Shown here in pieces: positions 7,564-15,408 of a stretch of 21,556 nucleotides of DNA. The stretch is from positions 1 through 21,556 of IMG/VR virus record IMGVR_UViG_3300031711_000090. One strand, given 5' to 3'. The notes under the pieces are model-generated. The model did no database searches. It was not told the DNA's origin and worked only from the letters and a program-made list of their open reading frames with translations. A program made the translations under genes and the position numbers. Each line of letters begins with the position of its first letter. The first letter of the stretch is position 1. The stretch comes from a virus.

Positions 7564-8145
7564 ATGGCTGGGCAAATCCAATTGAGTGAGGAGGCGCAGA
7601 GGATTCTGAGGGATCTGGAGGCGCCGGAATGGATGATGGAGGCGATGGCGGGGTCGATGAAGCGAGAGAATCAATTTACGCTGTCGAAAATCCAGAGGGA
7701 TTATCTGACGGGGCGCGGGCCGTTTCCGCCGGAGGAGCATAAGCTGGGGGTGAGATCGAGCCGGCTGCGCGGGGCGGCCAGGGCATCTGACCCGGTGGTG
7801 TCTGGCACGCGGGTGCAATCGAGCATTGGCGATAATGTGGAGTATGCGGCGATTCATGAGTTTGGCTGGCGGATTGTGCATAAGCCGCGGACTGGCACGG
7901 TGAGGCTGCGGACGGATGCGCAGGGGAATTTGCTGAGGCAAGCTGCCGGGACTGGCGCGCTGGGGCATTTGGCGATTTTTGCGAAGGCGGAGCATAAGCG
8001 GGTAAAGGTGCAATTCCAAAGCAAAGGCTTTGAAACGGTCATTCCGGAGCGGGCGCCGTTCCGGACGGGGATCGGCGAACGGTTGGATGCAATGGGACGC
8101 GGGATGAGCAGTGACCTGGTCGCGGAGTGGCGCGCCCGAAAATAG
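7564..8145 (+). CDS. Tail completion protein, HK97 gp10 / phage virion morphogenesis-like
   Basis: The 193-aa product has the hallmark VEYAAIHEFGW (about 97-107), which marks HK97-gp10-like and Mu gpG-type tail completion proteins. It is preceded by a basic region with GRGPFPPEEHKLGVRSSRLR (about 55-75) and followed by a flexible basic segment (RTGTVRLRTDAQG). Such proteins cap the head-proximal end of the tail and help head-tail joining. The gene begins 2 nt after the connector stop. The C-terminal motif RAPFRTGIGERLDAM also fits the family's usual R-PFL-G-xG ending. Confidence 0.85.
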   Translation: MAGQIQLSEEAQRILRDLEAPEWMMEAMAGSMKRENQFTLSKIQRDYLTGRGPFPPEEHKLGVRSSRLRGAARASDPVVSGTRVQSSIGDNVEYAAIHEFGWRIVHKPRTGTVRLRTDAQGNLLRQAAGTGALGHLAIFAKAEHKRVKVQFQSKGFETVIPERAPFRTGIGERLDAMGRGMSSDLVAEWRARK

Positions 8146-8168
8146 ACACAAATTAACACGCATTTTTG

Positions 8169-8939
8169 ATGATTACAGCTTTGGACATTATCGACCGGTT
8201 GCCTTACGAGCTGAAAGACAGGCTCGAGGCGGATTCGTTTTTTGAGGATATCCCGGTGGTAGTGGCAGAGGACGGTAATGTGAAGCGTGAGATTGAGAAG
8301 AAACAAGCCGCGGTGACAGCGAAGAGCGGACGGCGCGGGGTGGCGGTGCTGGTGCTGCAAATTGTCGCGGACGACGATTTCCCGAATTTGGGGTTTGGTC
8401 CGATGACGCTGCGTCCGGCGTTCCAGGTGATCGAGAACGTGGAGTTGAATCGGGACACGAATGGGACGCATAAGTCGGCGCGCAAGGTTGCTCGGCGGAT
8501 CCGCGACGTGGTGAAGGTGTGCGGGATGCAGGGCTTGGTGGCGAGTATTCAGACGGATAAGCCGTGCATTGAGCCGGTAAATTTGGGTGAGGAGATGGGA
8601 AAGCTGCTCAAGGGGTATCAGGTAAATTTTAAGTGTTTCGAAATTCCGGATAAGAACATGAGCCAGGTGCAAACGCCGGTGTTTAGGTCGCTCATGCCGG
8701 CAGGGACAAGTCCAGGGAGTTCTTCTGCCGCATTCCAGGTGGTGATTGATTGCGCGACTCCGGAGGCGACGATTTTCTACACGCTGGATGATTCGTATCC
8801 GCGGGAAGGGAACCCGCAGGCGCATGTTTACGCGGATCCGATCGATGTGCCGGTGAGCGGGTTTATTTTGCGGGCATGCGGGTATGGGGCGGGGATGATT
8901 GCGAGCTGGGTGAACCGGGCGGAAATCGTGGTTCAATGA
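8169..8939 (+). CDS. Probable tail terminator with C-terminal chitobiase-like beta domain
   Basis: Residues 1-165 look like a small alpha/beta tail terminator of the Gp37/DUF1834 type, which stops tube polymerisation: an N-terminal helix (ITALDIIDRLPYELKDRLEA), strand GVAVLVLQIVAD (57-68) and the helix HKSARKVARRIRDVVK. This part is judged by order and shape. Residues about 168-256 form a separate domain with ATPEATIFYTLDDSYPREG and a terminal FILRACGYGAGMIASWV. This closely fits the CHB_HEX_C-type immunoglobulin-like domain found at the ends of chitobiases and surface proteins. ATG 8169 is preferred over the preceding TTG. No catalytic residues are expected in the beta domain. Confidence 0.72.
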   Translation: MITALDIIDRLPYELKDRLEADSFFEDIPVVVAEDGNVKREIEKKQAAVTAKSGRRGVAVLVLQIVADDDFPNLGFGPMTLRPAFQVIENVELNRDTNGTHKSARKVARRIRDVVKVCGMQGLVASIQTDKPCIEPVNLGEEMGKLLKGYQVNFKCFEIPDKNMSQVQTPVFRSLMPAGTSPGSSSAAFQVVIDCATPEATIFYTLDDSYPREGNPQAHVYADPIDVPVSGFILRACGYGAGMIASWVNRAEIVVQ

Positions 8940-8969
8940 AACAAGCACACAGAGTAACAGAAAACTGAA

Positions 8970-8973
8970 AGGA
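8970..8973 (+). promoter_or_regulatory. Shine-Dalgarno for the tail tube gene
   Basis: AGGA lies 5 nt before ATG 8979 in an A-rich 39-nt gap. It is among the clearer ribosome sites here and suits a product needed in many copies. Confidence 0.5.
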
Positions 8974-8978
8974 ACTTT

Positions 8979-9974
8979 ATGTCAGTCACTTTATATACGG
9001 GACCGGGGAAGGTTTACATGGGCGCGGCGGGCATTTTCCCACAAGAGGAAAATGGGCAAATCGTCGCGACGGTGAATCAAGAGGCGAATAAGGTCGCCGC
9101 CGGGATGCATGGCCGGGTGAGCGCGACGCAGGGTGATGGGACAGCGAAGGTGGCGCTGACACCTTTCGACAATTGGGGTCTGCTGGGTGTGCTGTTTCCG
9201 GCGTTTTTGGGGGTGAAGGTAGGAGCGACAGCGGCGGCGTTTGTGAAGGGGACGCGACCGCATAATCCGGGGGGCGCGGGGGACGCAGCTTGCGTGCTCT
9301 GGGGCAATGATGGCCGGAAATATTCTTTTCCGCATGCGGCGATTACGAAGCATCCGGACATGCATTTAGGTGTGGATAAACCGCTTTACGGTGGGATTGA
9401 AATCACGGCGCTCGGGGCGACGGGTGTGGCAATGGGGACTGCGGGGTTTCTTTACACCATCACGGAGAGTGGAGCGGCGGATCCCGGCGGGCCGATGACG
9501 CTGGCGGATTTTGTGAGGGGCCGCTGGACGGGCGTTTATGGGACGGTGGCTGGCTTTGGCGGCGACGCCGGCGGGACGCCGATTGAAGCGGAGGATGAGT
9601 GGACGATTTCGGCGGATATCAAGTACTCCACCAGGCCGGTGCAAAAGTTGACGCGGTGTTATGTGCTGGATTCGGTGGAGTTTATGGCGAAGGTACGCCC
9701 GTATGGTCCGACGCACACGCAGATCGACGCCGCGCTCGGGATGCATAGCGGACGGCTGCTGGGGTCGAGGTTTGCGACGTCCGGCATTGACCTGGTGTTG
9801 ACTGGGCCGCCGATTGGAGGCACGGCGAAGACTATCACGCTGAAGAATGCGGACGTGGTGGGCGCGGGCTACGAGTTTGGCGGAACGAAGCTCGGGACTG
9901 GGGAAATAGGGTTTATCAACGGGATGACGTTTACGGCGGGGGCGCCGGGAAGCTTGATTGAATTTTCGGCATAG
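8979..9974 (+). CDS. Probable major tail (tube) protein
   Basis: The 331-aa protein is Gly/Thr/Ala-rich and likely beta-rich. It starts SVTLYTGPGKVYMG, the usual style of tail-tube N-termini (a short statement of the tube strand), and contains FDNWGLLGVLFPAFLG and a late beta segment (EWTISADIKYSTRPVQ). The strong ribosome site and position after the tail terminator and before the tape measure fit the tube subunit. I see no signal peptide. The extra length compared with minimal tube proteins (150-250 aa) could mean an added surface domain, but I cannot place its boundary. A structural model would decide. Confidence 0.65.
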   Translation: MSVTLYTGPGKVYMGAAGIFPQEENGQIVATVNQEANKVAAGMHGRVSATQGDGTAKVALTPFDNWGLLGVLFPAFLGVKVGATAAAFVKGTRPHNPGGAGDAACVLWGNDGRKYSFPHAAITKHPDMHLGVDKPLYGGIEITALGATGVAMGTAGFLYTITESGAADPGGPMTLADFVRGRWTGVYGTVAGFGGDAGGTPIEAEDEWTISADIKYSTRPVQKLTRCYVLDSVEFMAKVRPYGPTHTQIDAALGMHSGRLLGSRFATSGIDLVLTGPPIGGTAKTITLKNADVVGAGYEFGGTKLGTGEIGFINGMTFTAGAPGSLIEFSA

Positions 9975-9997
9975 GACCGATGGGACCGATAGGACCA
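9971..9997 (+). repeat. Tandem 9-bp repeat, three units (left copy)
   Basis: Three units ATAGGACCG-ATGGGACCG-ATAGGACCA follow one another, overlapping the tail tube stop and ending just before the next gene. The AGGA in the last unit lies 8 nt before GTG 10003 and may act as its Shine-Dalgarno. A related three-unit tract in the same orientation occurs at 17418-17444. Confidence 0.9.
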
Positions 9998-10002
9998 ATG
10001 AC

Positions 10003-10407
10003 GTGAAGATAAGTTACCGAACACAAGGCAGCGGGGCTTATACGCTGCTGGCGGATGATACGGCGGGGACTTACATCTTCGGATTCCAACCCCGGATGAT
10101 GGGGCGGAGCCAGGTGACGCCGCTGTTTCGCAGCTCGAAACCGTTTGTGGCGGCGCGGGGGAATCGGCTGTGGCAGTTGGGGGGGACTGTCATCAAGGAT
10201 AACGGAACGGCGGCGGCCGCTGCAGCTTTCATTCAATCGAATGCGGCGGCATTTCCAGATTTTGTGGATTTGAAAATCGAGGAGGGTGCGACGGCGATTT
10301 ATTTGACTCCGGCGGTGCTGGTGGAGTTTTCACCAGCGGTGAATGGGGCGGAGACGGTGATTTCTTATGGGTTTGTGGGCGGAGACCTGACGACGACGGC
10401 GCCATAA
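10003..10407 (+). CDS. Hypothetical tail-region protein (134 aa)
   Basis: GTG 10003 is taken as the start because the frame upstream runs only through the 9-bp repeat tract (TDGTDRTND), which is unlikely to be protein, and an AGGA sits 8 nt before it. The product is a compact alpha/beta protein: early beta strands (KISYRTQGSGAYTLLADDT), a run of six alanines (TAAAAAAFIQSNAAAF) and C-terminal strands (VLVEFSPAVNG). I recognise no family. Its place after the tube gene is where a tail assembly chaperone or a minor tail protein would be, but no frameshift partner is seen. Confidence 0.72.
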   Translation: MKISYRTQGSGAYTLLADDTAGTYIFGFQPRMMGRSQVTPLFRSSKPFVAARGNRLWQLGGTVIKDNGTAAAAAAFIQSNAAAFPDFVDLKIEEGATAIYLTPAVLVEFSPAVNGAETVISYGFVGGDLTTTAP

Positions 10408-10410
10408 GAA

Positions 10411-10439
10411 GTGGCGAGCCACCTAGCGGTGGGGACCAC
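10411..10439 (+). repeat. Two small hairpins with GTGG/CCAC stems before the fibre gene
   Basis: GTGG-CGAG-CCAC (10411-10422) and GTGG-GGA-CCAC (10429-10439) are two short palindromes separated by CTAGCG. The first GTGG can also pair with the last CCAC. There is no T-run, so this is not a terminator. It begins with GTGGCGAG, a motif repeated at two other junctions of the downstream cassette. Confidence 0.55.
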
Positions 10440-10454
10440 TAGATAAAAGATAAT

Positions 10455-13400
10455 ATGAAACCGAAATGGATTCTGGCGGTGGTGATGGTGATGACGCTGG
10501 TGAGCGCGCAAGGCGCGGTGGTGACGTTTTCTGAGGGGCGACTGGCGAGCGGGGCCCAGAATCGGCTGATTACGATTTCACTGGCGAGTGATCCGCTGGC
10601 GGTGACGACGAATATTGTCTTTGGGACACCGATGAAGCTGCAGCCGGTGGGAGGCGTGGTGACGGTGACTAACCTGGTGGCGGCGAATTATTGGGTGCGG
10701 ATTGACGGGGTGGAGAAGCCGATGTTCATGCCAGTGCCGGACTCGACGAATACCTATAATGCGGTGGATTTGATCACGGACGGGCTGAAGCACATGATTG
10801 GGCAGACGAATTATGTGCTTATCGCAGGGCTGCCTACGGTGAGCTCGATTACGTCGACGGATACGGTAGTCGTGCAGGTGGGGGCTTTCCCCTTCAACGC
10901 GCCTCGGCAAATCTCCGGCAGCGGTCTTGCAACCAGCTTGTCTTTGATGGGATTGGCGAGCACGGGTTTCGTGGCCCAGACGGAGGCGCCGCTGGCGAGC
11001 ACGAATTATGTGAACTCGGTTTTTGCGGCGGCGCTGGCGGCGAGTGTGAGTGGGGTGGCGAGTGTGAACGGGCGGACAGGGGCGGTGAGCCTGGTGAGTG
11101 GAGATGTGACGGGGGCGCTGGGGTTTGTGCCGGTGACACCGAGCCAGTTTGCGAATGCGCTGACGAATAATGAGGCCGTGGCGTTCGCGCTGCATGGCGC
11201 CGTGACGATTAATCCGAATCTTGGAACTCCTGGTTTTGGACTTGATGTGCAGCCATCGAGCGGATTTAACGCGCTGAGTGTGAGGGATCGGAATGGGGTT
11301 TTGACAAGCTGGTTTGACCAGGACGGAAAGCTTCATGCTGATGGCGGGTTTCTAAGCAACCTTGGGTTATCCGCGTTGCAGGCCGGAGGGGCGACGGTGG
11401 GCCAGGCGCTGATATACAATGGCAGCATTTGGGCGCCGACAACGATTGTGGGTGGTGGTGGTGGCGCTCCGGGATTCACAGTGGGGACAAACGTTACGAC
11501 GTTTCTGGGTGGGCTCGGCGGGACTAACACGGTGCTGAATGCGGATGTGTCGCACTCGGAGGTGGTGGCATCGACAAACAAGTTAAATACGGACCTGCAG
11601 GCGCAATTGGCGCCGACGCTGGCGAGGTTTCGAGCGCAGACACAGTTCTCAGATATGCTGGATCCGGGTGGACTGCCGATCATTGACGGGAACACGAATG
11701 TGGGTTTTCGCAGGATTTACGATCCGCTGGGGCTTCTGTCTGTAAAGATTGAGACAAATCTCGTGACGTTTTCGCAGGCGGTCAAGGGGTTGGGACCGGT
11801 GTCGGCGAATAATTTTCAGGGGACGGTGGGGAGCTCGAATATAGCGGGAGTGGTGGCGCAAGCGAGCCAAGCGGCGGTGAGCGGTTTGACGATGAGTTAT
11901 GGTCCGAGGCTGGCGCTGGCGGTGTTTATTTGCGGTGATTCCTGGTCGGATACGAACACGGCGACTGGGGTGGCGCCGTACGGACTTTGGACGGAGATGT
12001 TGAGGACGAACCTGATCGGGGCGGGCTACACGATAGCGGCGTGGAGCAATAACGCGCATGCGGGCTACACGATCGGAGACCAGACAAATAATTTTGAGGT
12101 GTGGTATGGACCGATGACGAATTGGGTGGGGAGTGGGACAAATGTGCTGTTTGTGGATCTGACTGGAATCAATGACAGCCGGGGCTATGACGCGACGGGA
12201 TTTTGGGTGCCGACAGCAGGGCAGGCTTTTGCGGCGAGCACGAATATGTGGTCGCGGGCGCGGGCCAAGGGGGCGACGGTATTTGCGGCGACGGTGCCGG
12301 CGTCGGCGTTTCCTGGGACGGTGGAACCGGCGAGCTTTTTTAGTTTTCGGACAACTTACAATTCGGCGGTGCTGGGGACTCCAGGGCTATACGACGGGCT
12401 GGCGGATTTGAGGTCGGTGTTTATGAATCCGCAAAATACGTCGCTTTATCAATCATCTGATGAGCTGCATCCAACTACAGCCGGTCATGTGGAGCTGGCG
12501 CGTTTGTGGATGGAGGCGATTTCATCGTCGCTGTCGGCGCGGCCGTCGATGAGGGCGATGCCGACTGAGCTTGACTGGGTGAGCGCGTTACAGAATCGCA
12601 TGGTGAGCCCATCAATCAGCGGAGGATTTACAATCACGGACCCGAACGGAACGCCGAGCATGACGCAGTATTCGACCAATATTGCGGACTCGATTGGGAC
12701 GGTGCTGGTGCTGACAAATCCATTTGTTTCGGGCCACAGGCTGATGGCCAGGGTGCGGGCGTTTATACCTGGGCCCGGCATCGCAAATGACGCGATAGCG
12801 TTGACGTTTACGGATCCGGATCATGGCTTCACGAATCTCGATGGGCTGATCATCACGCGGGATGGGAAGGTTTATGGGGATGCTATCAGCATGTCGAATA
12901 CGGTGCCGCCGAATGTGACGTTGGTGAATCAAGCCACAATGATAGCGGCGAGTGGAAGCCCGAATGGGTATTATTTGGATTCGTGGGGACAATCGGCAGC
13001 GACTCCCTTGAATGTGTGGATGACGAATGCCGCGCTGGGCACAAATCTGTTTCGGCTGGAGACGGTGTTGTCCGGGACGGCGCCGACAGCCAAGACCTGG
13101 AGTTTTCATTTTCAAGATGCGGCTTTCACCGATCATTTGGGAATGGAAGTCAATTCGCAGGGGGATGGGTATTTCCCAGGGCGAGTGACGGCTGCGGGTG
13201 GGGCGAGCATTTTGCTGAGTGACGTGACATCGGTTTTGGGATTCACGCCGAGCGCGGCGGAATTGACGAATGGGCAGACGACACTGGTGAGACTTGGGGG
13301 AAAGTTGTGGCTGGAGAATTGGGGCGCAGCAAACACGAATGCGCTGACTTTTTTTGGGCCGACGAATAGCGCTTCGGTGGATTTTTGGAGGGCGTTTGAC

Positions 13401-14321
13401 GGGACGGGCAGCTATGTCGCAAGCCTGGATAGCCAAGGCAGGCTGAACGCAAATTACATCCATGTTTTGCTGGCTAGTCCGAACACCACGGCGGCCTTCA
13501 ACTCTTTGGGTGATTTGACTTCGGTGGCGACAACTCCGACTGAGCTGGGTTATGTGCATAACGTCACAAGCTCGATCCAGGCGCAGCTTAATGCGCTGGC
13601 GAGCGCGGGTGGGGGGAATCTGAACGCGGTGACGAATAATGACACGCGGTCGATTACGCTGAGCAACGGTCTGACGGTGGTGGGGCCGATGACAATCATT
13701 TCGTCCACAAATATTGATTGGTCGGTGAACGGGGTTTTGACGGGGTGGCTGGCGGCGTCAAATGGATTTTATGGCGCGCTGCACGGGCAGGCGGACACGG
13801 CGAATGGGTTAAGTGCCACGGCGAGTCTAAGCGGCGGGACGCAACTGGCGATGGTGTATTACGATAATAATGGGCATATAGCCACGATGAGCCAGGGCGG
13901 AACGGCGAACTTGCTGCATGGCGGATCAGGTTCGACGGCGCCGGCGTTTGGGCCGGTGATGGGCAGTGAGGTAAGCGGGGCGGTGGCGACGGCCACGGGG
14001 GCGAGCTATTCCACCAATGCGTTTGATGCGACCACTAATGTTTTCGGCGGCAATATTGTGCTGGGGCAGTCTTGCACAACAAATTTCTCAGGCAACGTGA
14101 CGATCAGCGGTTTAACGAGTTTGCCGGGGTCGACGGAGCGAGCGGGAAGATTTATGGGGTTGAACACGGACTCGGCGACGCACACGGTGACGACGCCGGC
14201 GAGCTGGCGATGCTCGGATTACACGAGCACCCACTATGTCACTAATGGCTTTGCGATTGCGCTGGTTCCGGATGTGTTGCCGGGGCAGATGACGAATTGC
14301 GCGGTGGCGTACTTCAAGTGA
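10455..14321 (+). CDS. Large tail-fibre-like protein with signal peptide and embedded SGNH/GDSL esterase
   Basis: The 1288-aa protein opens with a signal peptide (MKPKWILAVVMVMTLVSAQG, cleavage near 19-21). Fibre-type motifs follow: SVNGRTGAVSLVSGDVTGAL (203-222) continuing into LGFVPV, a second copy DVTSVLGFTPS (923-933), and TPTELGYVHNVTSSIQAQLN (1027-1046). These are hallmarks of trimeric phage fibres. Residues about 484-692 form an SGNH hydrolase: block I ICGDSWSD with S496, block III GINDSRG with N573, and block V DELHPTTAGH giving D669 and H672. Such enzymes de-esterify glycans, and fibre-borne ones strip acetyl groups from host surface polymers. A Gly-rich hinge is at 333-340. The remaining beta-rich regions (about 720-1288) are likely receptor-binding. 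The signal peptide is odd for a virion part. Confidence 0.87.
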   Translation: MKPKWILAVVMVMTLVSAQGAVVTFSEGRLASGAQNRLITISLASDPLAVTTNIVFGTPMKLQPVGGVVTVTNLVAANYWVRIDGVEKPMFMPVPDSTNTYNAVDLITDGLKHMIGQTNYVLIAGLPTVSSITSTDTVVVQVGAFPFNAPRQISGSGLATSLSLMGLASTGFVAQTEAPLASTNYVNSVFAAALAASVSGVASVNGRTGAVSLVSGDVTGALGFVPVTPSQFANALTNNEAVAFALHGAVTINPNLGTPGFGLDVQPSSGFNALSVRDRNGVLTSWFDQDGKLHADGGFLSNLGLSALQAGGATVGQALIYNGSIWAPTTIVGGGGGAPGFTVGTNVTTFLGGLGGTNTVLNADVSHSEVVASTNKLNTDLQAQLAPTLARFRAQTQFSDMLDPGGLPIIDGNTNVGFRRIYDPLGLLSVKIETNLVTFSQAVKGLGPVSANNFQGTVGSSNIAGVVAQASQAAVSGLTMSYGPRLALAVFICGDSWSDTNTATGVAPYGLWTEMLRTNLIGAGYTIAAWSNNAHAGYTIGDQTNNFEVWYGPMTNWVGSGTNVLFVDLTGINDSRGYDATGFWVPTAGQAFAASTNMWSRARAKGATVFAATVPASAFPGTVEPASFFSFRTTYNSAVLGTPGLYDGLADLRSVFMNPQNTSLYQSSDELHPTTAGHVELARLWMEAISSSLSARPSMRAMPTELDWVSALQNRMVSPSISGGFTITDPNGTPSMTQYSTNIADSIGTVLVLTNPFVSGHRLMARVRAFIPGPGIANDAIALTFTDPDHGFTNLDGLIITRDGKVYGDAISMSNTVPPNVTLVNQATMIAASGSPNGYYLDSWGQSAATPLNVWMTNAALGTNLFRLETVLSGTAPTAKTWSFHFQDAAFTDHLGMEVNSQGDGYFPGRVTAAGGASILLSDVTSVLGFTPSAAELTNGQTTLVRLGGKLWLENWGAANTNALTFFGPTNSASVDFWRAFDGTGSYVASLDSQGRLNANYIHVLLASPNTTAAFNSLGDLTSVATTPTELGYVHNVTSSIQAQLNALASAGGGNLNAVTNNDTRSITLSNGLTVVGPMTIISSTNIDWSVNGVLTGWLAASNGFYGALHGQADTANGLSATASLSGGTQLAMVYYDNNGHIATMSQGGTANLLHGGSGSTAPAFGPVMGSEVSGAVATATGASYSTNAFDATTNVFGGNIVLGQSCTTNFSGNVTISGLTSLPGSTERAGRFMGLNTDSATHTVTTPASWRCSDYTSTHYVTNGFAIALVPDVLPGQMTNCAVAYFK

Positions 14322-14324
14322 CGC

Positions 14325-14346
14325 GTGGCGAGTGGTGAGTGGCGAG
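14325..14346 (+). repeat. Imperfect GTGGCGAG direct repeat
   Basis: GTGGCGAGTG-GTGAGTGGCGAG fills the gap between the fibre stop and ATG 14347. It consists of GTGGCGAG at both ends with a GTGAG spacer. It supplies the purine-rich GAG just before the start. Similar tracts occur at 10411, at 16761 and inside the terminase gene (773-803). Confidence 0.7.
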
Positions 14347-15408
14347 ATGAAAAGAACGATTTTAGCTGTGGTTGCATTGCTGAGCTGGGGGACGGCTTTT
14401 GGGCAGTTCACGTTCAATGATGCGGGCTTTTTGGGTGCGCTCACTCCACCAGCCGCCACTTCGGGTGGCTCGGCGCCGGTGATTTCGAATGTGAGTTGCG
14501 GAACGCCGACCAGCTCGGGGATGACGATTACTTGGAACACGGACGTGTCGACGGTGAATAATAAGGTGCAGTACTCGATCCACGCGGACATGAGCGCATC
14601 CAGCACGGCGACGGGGAGTGATGGTGGGACTTCGCACAGCGTGCCGCTTACAGGGCTGACTGCGAGCACGGTCTACTACTACCAGGTGCAAAGCGACGCG
14701 AACTCGCAGACGACGTTTTCGAGTGAGGGGAATTGTACGACGGCCGCGGGTGGAAACCTGCTTTCGGCGATGAATCCTAACTTTGTTTGGCTTAACACGA
14801 CAAATGTGACGCTGGTTTCTGGGACGCAAAATGTGACCAATTGGGTTGATTGCTCGAATCTCTTCGTGCTGAAGGCGAGAAGCACCTCGGCTTACCCCAC
14901 AAACAACACCTCAGCAAATGGCGGGGTTTGGTTCACGGGTAATGGCAACTGCTATTTGACGAATCTGTCTGTGCCGGCAGGGATTTCTTTTTCGTCCAGC
15001 GGGAATTGGACGCTGGCTTGGCGGTCTGCGGTGAACTCGGGTAACTCGGGCCGCGGGGCATTATCCATTCCAAACACAGGGGACGCCGGGGTAGTTTTCG
15101 GGAACCCAACCACGCCTTCATTGAGCGTGATTTACGGGGCCACGGATGTGAGTCGAACGCTGGTGGCGGGGACGCTTTACTCGATCATGCTAAGCTGCTC
15201 GAGCGGGACTTGGACGCTGTACACTAATGGCGTCTCGGCATTGACCGGCACTGGCTTTAGCACGTGGGTTGCTCAGTGTGTTGGGAATGATCCGACCACC
15301 GACCCGTTAACGGGCTACATCCAAAAAATGGCCTATTGGACGAACTCGGCCAAGACACAGACGGACGCAACGAATTGGCACACGTTTTGTGTGCAGAATA
15401 ACCCGTGA
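14347..15408 (+). CDS. Secreted Fn3 + LamG-like lectin protein
   Basis: The start ATG 14347 gives a clean signal peptide (MKRTILAVVALLSWGTAFGQ, cleavage near 18-20); the in-frame GTG at 14332 lies in a repeat tract. Residues about 44-133 are an Fn3/purple-acid-phosphatase-N-like domain (PVISNVSCGTPTSSGMTITW, then GLTASTVYYYQVQSDA). Residues about 140-353 look like a LamG/ConA-type jelly roll (SSSGNWTLAWRSAVNSG, LYSIMLSCSSGTWTLYTNGV). Both domains usually bind carbohydrate or protein surfaces; no catalytic motif is seen. The last four bases overlap the next gene (GTGA), so the two are translationally coupled, a pairing typical of binding and hydrolysing partners. Confidence 0.85.
   Translation: MKRTILAVVALLSWGTAFGQFTFNDAGFLGALTPPAATSGGSAPVISNVSCGTPTSSGMTITWNTDVSTVNNKVQYSIHADMSASSTATGSDGGTSHSVPLTGLTASTVYYYQVQSDANSQTTFSSEGNCTTAAGGNLLSAMNPNFVWLNTTNVTLVSGTQNVTNWVDCSNLFVLKARSTSAYPTNNTSANGGVWFTGNGNCYLTNLSVPAGISFSSSGNWTLAWRSAVNSGNSGRGALSIPNTGDAGVVFGNPTTPSLSVIYGATDVSRTLVAGTLYSIMLSCSSGTWTLYTNGVSALTGTGFSTWVAQCVGNDPTTDPLTGYIQKMAYWTNSAKTQTDATNWHTFCVQNNP

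Noticed and set aside
8670-8936. Chitobiase enzyme activity in the tail terminator fusion
   Set aside because: Only the non-catalytic C-terminal beta domain is present; there is no glycoside hydrolase barrel.
9958-10002. TTG start for the 134-aa tail gene
   Set aside because: It would translate the 9-bp repeat tract; GTG 10003 with AGGA at 8 nt is more plausible.
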